A stretch of DNA of 64,000 nucleotides from Paramyrothecium sp. XJ0827 (taxonomy: Eukaryota > Ascomycota > Sordariomycetes > Hypocreales > Stachybotryaceae), in NCBI GenBank assembly GCA_020881915.1, contig JAJFPB010000005.1:124001-188000 (forward strand). The letters are read 5' to 3'. Position 1 is the first letter of the stretch. The number at the start of each line of letters is the position of its first letter. Below the pieces are notes generated by a model. The model searched no databases. It saw only the letters and a list, made by a program, of their open reading frames with translations, and was not told the DNA's origin. A program made the position numbers and the translations under genes. Below, in pieces: positions 59,576 to 64,000 of the stretch.

Positions 59576-61070
59576 ATGGGGGCCAGCGAACTGTACCGGC
59601 TGACGGCCAGTCAAGTCGCACAACTCGTTAGATCCAACGCGGTTGCCGTGGAAGATTATACCAGGTCATTGATGCGTCGATACGAAGCCCGCGATCGCGC
59701 GGTGGAGGCATGGACGTACATTGACTGGCAGAAAGTCCTGGAGCAAGCAAAACAATTGGACAGGCTCCCATCATCCGAACGTGGCCCGCTCCATGGCGTT
59801 GCGGTTGGGGTGAAGGATGTAATTACCACAAAGGGTACAAATAGGGCTTCCTTTGGCTGATTTTACACACTGACCATGTACTGGTAGATATGCCAACGGC
59901 ATACAATTCTCCTCTCCACAAAACAGACGAGCCGACATCGGATGCTGCATCTGTCGCGGTGTTGCGTCAGGCCGGAGCTCTGATTGTTGGTGAGTGCATT
60001 GTTCTCTCCCCGTTTGCTTGAACAGCAATGATTTTGACGAGGTAATAGGTAAAACCACCACGACCGAGTTCGCGGCTGTCAATATTGGTACCAAGACACA
60101 CAACCCTCACAACCTATCACACACCCCTGGAGGCTCCTCAGCAGGATCTGGAGCAGCTGTTGCTGATATGCAGGTTGCAGTGGGCTTAGGAACTCAGACA
60201 GGGGGTAGTGTCATCAGGCCAGCCTCTTTCAACGGGATATACGGCATCAAGCCCACATGGAACGCGATATCTCCTGAGGGGCAGAAACTCTTTGCTATAA
60301 GCCTTGATACGTTCGGCTTCATGGCACGCAGTATTGAGGATCTGGACCTCGTTGCTGGGGCCTTCGGTCTGGGTCTCAGTAGTGACCCTGTCGACGAACC
60401 AGTCACTTTGAATCAGTGTAGGTTTGCTTTTCTCAAGACGATGCAGTGGCCTGGCGCAGGACCAGGCACAATTGCGGCTATGGAAATCGCATCGAAAATC
60501 CTGAAGAATTCCGGAGCTACGGTGGAAGAATTGGAGCTGCCTTTCGAATTTGACAAGATGCCTGAGTGGGCAGATAAGATCCAAATCAAGGAAGGCAGTG
60601 TCTCGTTTCATAAAGAGTACACGTTCTCGAGAGATCAAATCACCGAAGAGCTAGCCCAGCTCGTTGAAGATGGAAGGAAGTGCACAATCTCGGAATATCA
60701 ATTAGCACTTGACGGTACTAGTTCACTTCGAGCAAAGTTTGACGATATTGCTGCAGGTTATACAGCAATCATCACTCCCAGCGCTCCAGATGAAGCGCCT
60801 GAAGGTCTAGGGTGGACTGGAAGTGTGGCTTTCAACTACATCTGGACCGTAAGTAAACTTGTATCCTTCAGCGGCTCCAGATAACGACTAACCAAGCAAT
60901 AGGCACTACACTGTCCTGTGATCAATCTTCCGGGATTCAAAGGAGAACATGGCTTGCCTATAGGGCTTTCATTGATTTCCGGTCGTGGGCGTGATGCCTA
61001 CCTTCTAAGGATCTCCAAGGTGGTGGATGAAGTATTTGCTACTCAGGGAGGCTGGAAGTCTGAGCTGTGA
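59576..61070 (+). CDS. Amidase (amidase signature family)
   Basis: Four exons, 59576-59834, 59888-59989, 60049-60848 and 60903-61070, give 442 residues. The Ser-cisSer-Lys triad of the amidase signature family is complete: Lys80 in GVAVGVKDVI, Ser150 in TPGGSSAGSGAAVA and Ser174 in GTQTGGSVIRP, with the usual 24-residue spacing between the two serines. FNGIYGIKPTW and the C-terminal CPVINLPGF with GLPIGLSLI also match. Such enzymes hydrolyse carboxamides, releasing ammonia or an amine; this one is of medium length, like fungal amidases of unknown substrate rather than GatA. It converges with a glutamine synthetase-like gene about 250 nt away, so the two may act on the same nitrogen compound (inference). 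No signal peptide is seen. Confidence 0.92.
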
Positions 61071-61318
61071 GGAGCAGTACAGCAGAGAAAATGAATGATT
61101 AATCTTTCTCAGAGGTTGCGTGCAGAAATATAGCAAACAAAAAGTCACGTTTTGTTTGCTGCTTTGAACATCCCTGTGCATATGCAATAGCATCAATCTG
61201 TTGAGAACGTGCTGGTATAGTCTTCCTTTTCCTTCTGCACAATCCACAACCTACATAGGGAAGATACAATCTGTAGGAGAAATCAGAAATTAATACACTT
61301 CAAGCTAGAGTATAAGAC

Positions 61319-62659
61319 TCAGAAGACGTCGAGATATTTCTGTCGCCGCTCATCATCTGTCATTTTGCTAAAAGCCGCAACCTCTCTCTCCTTTAGGTCG
61401 GTATATTGGGAGATAAGATCTTCCCCAACCCATTTGTGAATTGTGCCGTTGTTCCGCAGTGAAACCAACGTCTCTCTAAAAGTTTGTGGCATCTTTTGGT
61501 GTATCCCATACTCTTCTAGCTTTGCTGAACTGAGGTCGTTAGGCACGGCCCGGCAGTCTTTAAACGCCAACGGAAGCGACGCGTTAATCCCGGCTAAGCC
61601 TGCGCCGAGAATTGCGGCCACGGCAAGATACAAATTTGCTGTTGAATCGATGAAGCGGAATTCCCAATGGTCCAATCCTACCTTACGGATTGGAAGATCC
61701 CGATTTTCTGTGCCCCACCCAACATATAAACCTGCCCCGTCGCGCATTAAGCGGACAAAACTGTCGTAGTTGGCCATTCCAAATGCACAAAGAGACGGCA
61801 TTTCCTCCAGAATGCCAGCTATAAAGGAATTCGACAAGTCTGGTGAGGATCCGGAAAGTGACAGATGCATATGGCATCCATTCTTTGGCCCCACGAGTAC
61901 AGGTCTAGGTGCCATTGATGCCTTCAAATCATGCCGGATGAAAATTGTCCGTATCGTCTCTTGGGCGAGGACGCACGCATCAATCGCTTCTATCGGTGGG
62001 AGTGGAGCGAGGGCAATCTCCAGTTGGTCCGCCACCTCACAATGATAATGATAGACTTGGATATTCGAGGCCTCTAGTGCATCAATGACTTGCTCAATGA
62101 TTCTTAGGAGCACACCTCTGAGGCCCCCTGTGGATGAATATCCTGCGATTCGATCGATAGACGTGGAAAGTTCTCTCTGAGCATCTAAGAGAACGAACTC
62201 GATCTCGAAGCCAACGAGAATGCCAACTTTGAACTCTTGCCGTAATTGATGCACAATTCGCTGTGCAAGAGACCGAGGACACCTGCAGAATTTTTGATCC
62301 TCTACCAGTTCTTCATTGGAAACGGCACACATGATTGTTGCGTGGCTGGGGTCAAACCCACAAGTGTTAATTGAGGCCAAGTCCGGATAAAGTCCCCATA
62401 GCTGAGGACCTGGAGGCCAAAATTCGGGCCTCGAGGCGATCGGTGTTATCATGCAGTTTTGAGCCAGTGGATACTTTTCTGACATCAATTGAAGAAACCG
62501 AGCTTTTGGTACAATCCGCATCCTCAAGACTCCAGAGTAGTCTACCCAATGAAGGCGGACATATTTCCAGCTCGGGTTCAATGGCCTGGCACGACTCCCA
62601 GGATTTGAGGCCGCCTCGTCCTCAGGCACGTTGAAGCTACTGGTCGGTGTGCGATCCAT
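61319..62659 (-). CDS. Glutamine synthetase-like enzyme (FluG C-terminal/gamma-glutamyl-amine ligase type)
   Basis: A single-exon protein of 446 residues with the glutamine synthetase catalytic fold. The N-terminal beta-Grasp part has VRLHWVDYSGVLRMRIVP; the catalytic part has VGFEIEFVLLD (metal-binding Glu), YHYHCEVADQLEIAL, GPKNGCHMHLSLSG (His and metal ligands), and DHWEFRFIDSTANLYLAVAAILGAGLAGI. The arrangement matches the C-terminal domain of FluG and gamma-glutamylpolyamine or gamma-glutamylanilide ligases more than housekeeping fungal glutamine synthetase. The usual activity is ATP-dependent joining of glutamate to ammonia or an amine. The FluG amidohydrolase domain is absent. The Met at 62659 is preferred to 62794, whose extra 45 residues are not GS-like. 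Convergent with the amidase. Confidence 0.88.
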   Translation of the reverse strand: MDRTPTSSFNVPEDEAASNPGSRARPLNPSWKYVRLHWVDYSGVLRMRIVPKARFLQLMSEKYPLAQNCMITPIASRPEFWPPGPQLWGLYPDLASINTCGFDPSHATIMCAVSNEELVEDQKFCRCPRSLAQRIVHQLRQEFKVGILVGFEIEFVLLDAQRELSTSIDRIAGYSSTGGLRGVLLRIIEQVIDALEASNIQVYHYHCEVADQLEIALAPLPPIEAIDACVLAQETIRTIFIRHDLKASMAPRPVLVGPKNGCHMHLSLSGSSPDLSNSFIAGILEEMPSLCAFGMANYDSFVRLMRDGAGLYVGWGTENRDLPIRKVGLDHWEFRFIDSTANLYLAVAAILGAGLAGINASLPLAFKDCRAVPNDLSSAKLEEYGIHQKMPQTFRETLVSLRNNGTIHKWVGEDLISQYTDLKEREVAAFSKMTDDERRQKYLDVF

Positions 62660-63125
62660 GCTATGGAATTCGAGTAAGATGATTTGGGAATCAGGCTGCG
62701 ATCGCCCCCATTGCCCCCAGCAGCTCCAAAACGGTAGCCAGCAGCCGTTCTGCTGGGTGGGGTGTCTACTATATTTGCTGTAAGCCAGCCACAATCAGAT
62801 GTTACCCAGCGCTGCTACGTGTTGGTAAACAAGTGGCCTGACAGACATGGTCCTAGTGACAGTGAGGCTGATCTGCTGAACGTCGCAGCGAAAACGCCAT
62901 GCAGCGGCTGATGGGTACGTAGAGGACTTGTTAAAGAAATATTGACTGTATACGGAATATTCTAGTATGGAACATCCCACGATTACTTGAGGCATATAAA
63001 TCCTGTAATCCTGTTACTAGCATGAGTGGCGTTGAGAGCTGTTTTGTAATCCAGACACTTCTCAAAATTCTGCAGTCAAGCACATCATGTGGTTGCCGAA
63101 TGAAGTCGGCCACGAGCAGTGAATC
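62660..63125. other. Divergent promoter region
   Basis: About 0.47 kb between the head-to-head GS-like gene (minus) and the STAND-like gene (plus). Both promoters lie here. No specific element is recognised. Confidence 0.4.
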
Positions 63126-64000
63126 ATGTTTCGGTGCTGTGGCTCGGGTAGACCCCGTAAGTCTCGGCTTCACTCGGACAAAAAGGCTCAAATTGAGCTA
63201 CAGTCTACCTCAGATGAGGCGAGCATCCGAGTGGATGAGGGAGAGAATGCTCAGAAAAGTCAGTGGAGAGTGATCCATTTGGAGAAGGTTGAAGATTTGA
63301 AATCGTCAGACGGATTACCCGACACGTCCGACCTGGACCCGGAACAACTATCATTTGAGACCACTCTCACATATTTGAAAAGCCAGTATACGAAGCATGG
63401 CTTGGCTCAGGCCATACCACAAATCACCAAAATACTACAGTCTATTGCTCCATTCACGAATGCCATCACCACTCTCGCTCAGACTGAAACCACAGCTTCG
63501 TTGGTTTGGGGAAGTGTGCAGCTGCTTCTTCAGGCACGTAACATTGCTAGAACCCGTTCAGTGTGAGCAACTTCTGATGAATTGGTATCGAGTAGACTAT
63601 TTCAAGATTCGCAAGTTTATTTGAAGGCATAATGGACATGCTGGATAACCTCTCCAAGGAGCTTCCTCGGTTCCAGGCAACCGCGGACGTTTTACTCACA
63701 CCTCGCCTTCACAGTGCCCTTCGAACAGTGTACCACGAGTTTACAGAGTTTTGCATCGCCCTTTCAAAGTTCTTGCAAGCCAAGAAATATGGTAGGTTAC
63801 CATTCAGGCTTGAACGAGTGCAGAGCTTTGCCTAATCGATTTTGTGTAGAAATAATTATCAAGGCAGAATGGTCGTCAGTTGCTCGAAAATACCAACAAG
63901 CAACGACTGATCTTAATAAAGCGCGAGTGGACTTTGAGGCGGAGGTTGGGCTCGCGAACATTCAAGAACAGAGAAAGAGGCACGAGGAGCTGCTGTCACG
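63126..64000 (+). CDS. N-terminus of a fungal STAND/NLR-like protein, cut by window edge
   Basis: Exons 63126-63537, 63627-63791 and 63850 onward join in phase and run off the right edge. The sequence SLVWGSVQLLLQA, then DMLDNLSKELPRFQATADVLL and FTEFCIALSKFLQAKKY, matches the helical N-terminal domain that precedes NACHT or NB-ARC domains in many fungal STAND proteins. It is often annotated as a fungal NWD/STAND N-terminal or DUF7708-like domain. The final visible part is a charged helix (QEQRKRHEELLS), probably a coiled coil before the nucleotide-binding domain, which is not in the window. The start is MFRCCGSG, with two cysteines that could be lipid-modified (inference). These proteins are considered possible immune-like receptors of fungi. 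Confidence 0.72.

Overview
The window is nuclear DNA of a filamentous ascomycete, most likely a sordariomycete of Hypocreales type (an inference from gene content). Genes are split by many short introns of about 44-85 nt with GT-AG ends. Typical fungal families are present: a HET-domain protein, a STAND-type N-terminus, small secreted cysteine-rich proteins, secreted RNase T2, GH30, GH43, tyrosinase, and a Fot1/pogo-like transposon in two copies, one of which looks mutated by RIP. All gene models with introns were assembled by hand from splice signals, frame continuity and family motifs.

Layout. 0-3.1 kb: the 5' part of a P450 with an in-frame stop, then an unrecognised protein whose 5' end looks frameshifted. 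3.3-4.1 kb: a short-chain dehydrogenase. 6.8-10.7 kb: a secreted tyrosinase convergent with a secreted GH30 glycosidase. 11.7-13.5 kb: transposon copy 1. 13.8-14.5 kb: a DJ-1/PfpI protein. 14.9-21.1 kb: the most interesting locus, with a fatty acyl-CoA reductase fused to a GPAT/DHAPAT-type acyltransferase, an alkyl-DHAP synthase, and a divergent DegT/DnrJ-type aminotransferase. 22.6-24.5 kb: an IlvD/Edd dehydratase. 26.4-34.9 kb: RNase T2, a secreted EEP-family nuclease/phosphatase, a triple-module cysteine-rich secreted protein and an F-box-like protein, in long gene-poor stretches. 36.2-38.4 kb: a ten-exon GH43 gene. 40.6-47.6 kb: a second small cysteine-rich secreted protein, a HET protein, an NmrA-like NAD(P)-binding protein and a secreted zinc metalloprotease. 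48.4-50.2 kb: transposon copy 2, RIP-degraded. 50.6-56.5 kb: a C2H2 zinc-finger protein, a threonine aldolase-like enzyme, a GTATGGC minisatellite and a membrane protein. 59.6-62.7 kb: an amidase convergent with a glutamine synthetase-like enzyme. 63.1 kb to the end: the start of a STAND/NLR-like protein.

How genes work together. The reductase-acyltransferase fusion and the alkyl-DHAP synthase together supply the three activities that commit carbon to ether lipids: fatty alcohol formation, DHAP acylation, and exchange of acyl for alkyl. Ether lipids are not a standard product of ascomycetes, so this compact set is the best candidate for an undescribed system. The PLP aminotransferase next door could aminate a ketone such as that of alkyl-DHAP; this is a hypothesis. 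The secreted hydrolases, tyrosinase and cysteine-rich proteins fit a fungus that lives on or attacks other organisms. The amidase and glutamine synthetase-like pair suggests use or modification of amide or amine compounds.
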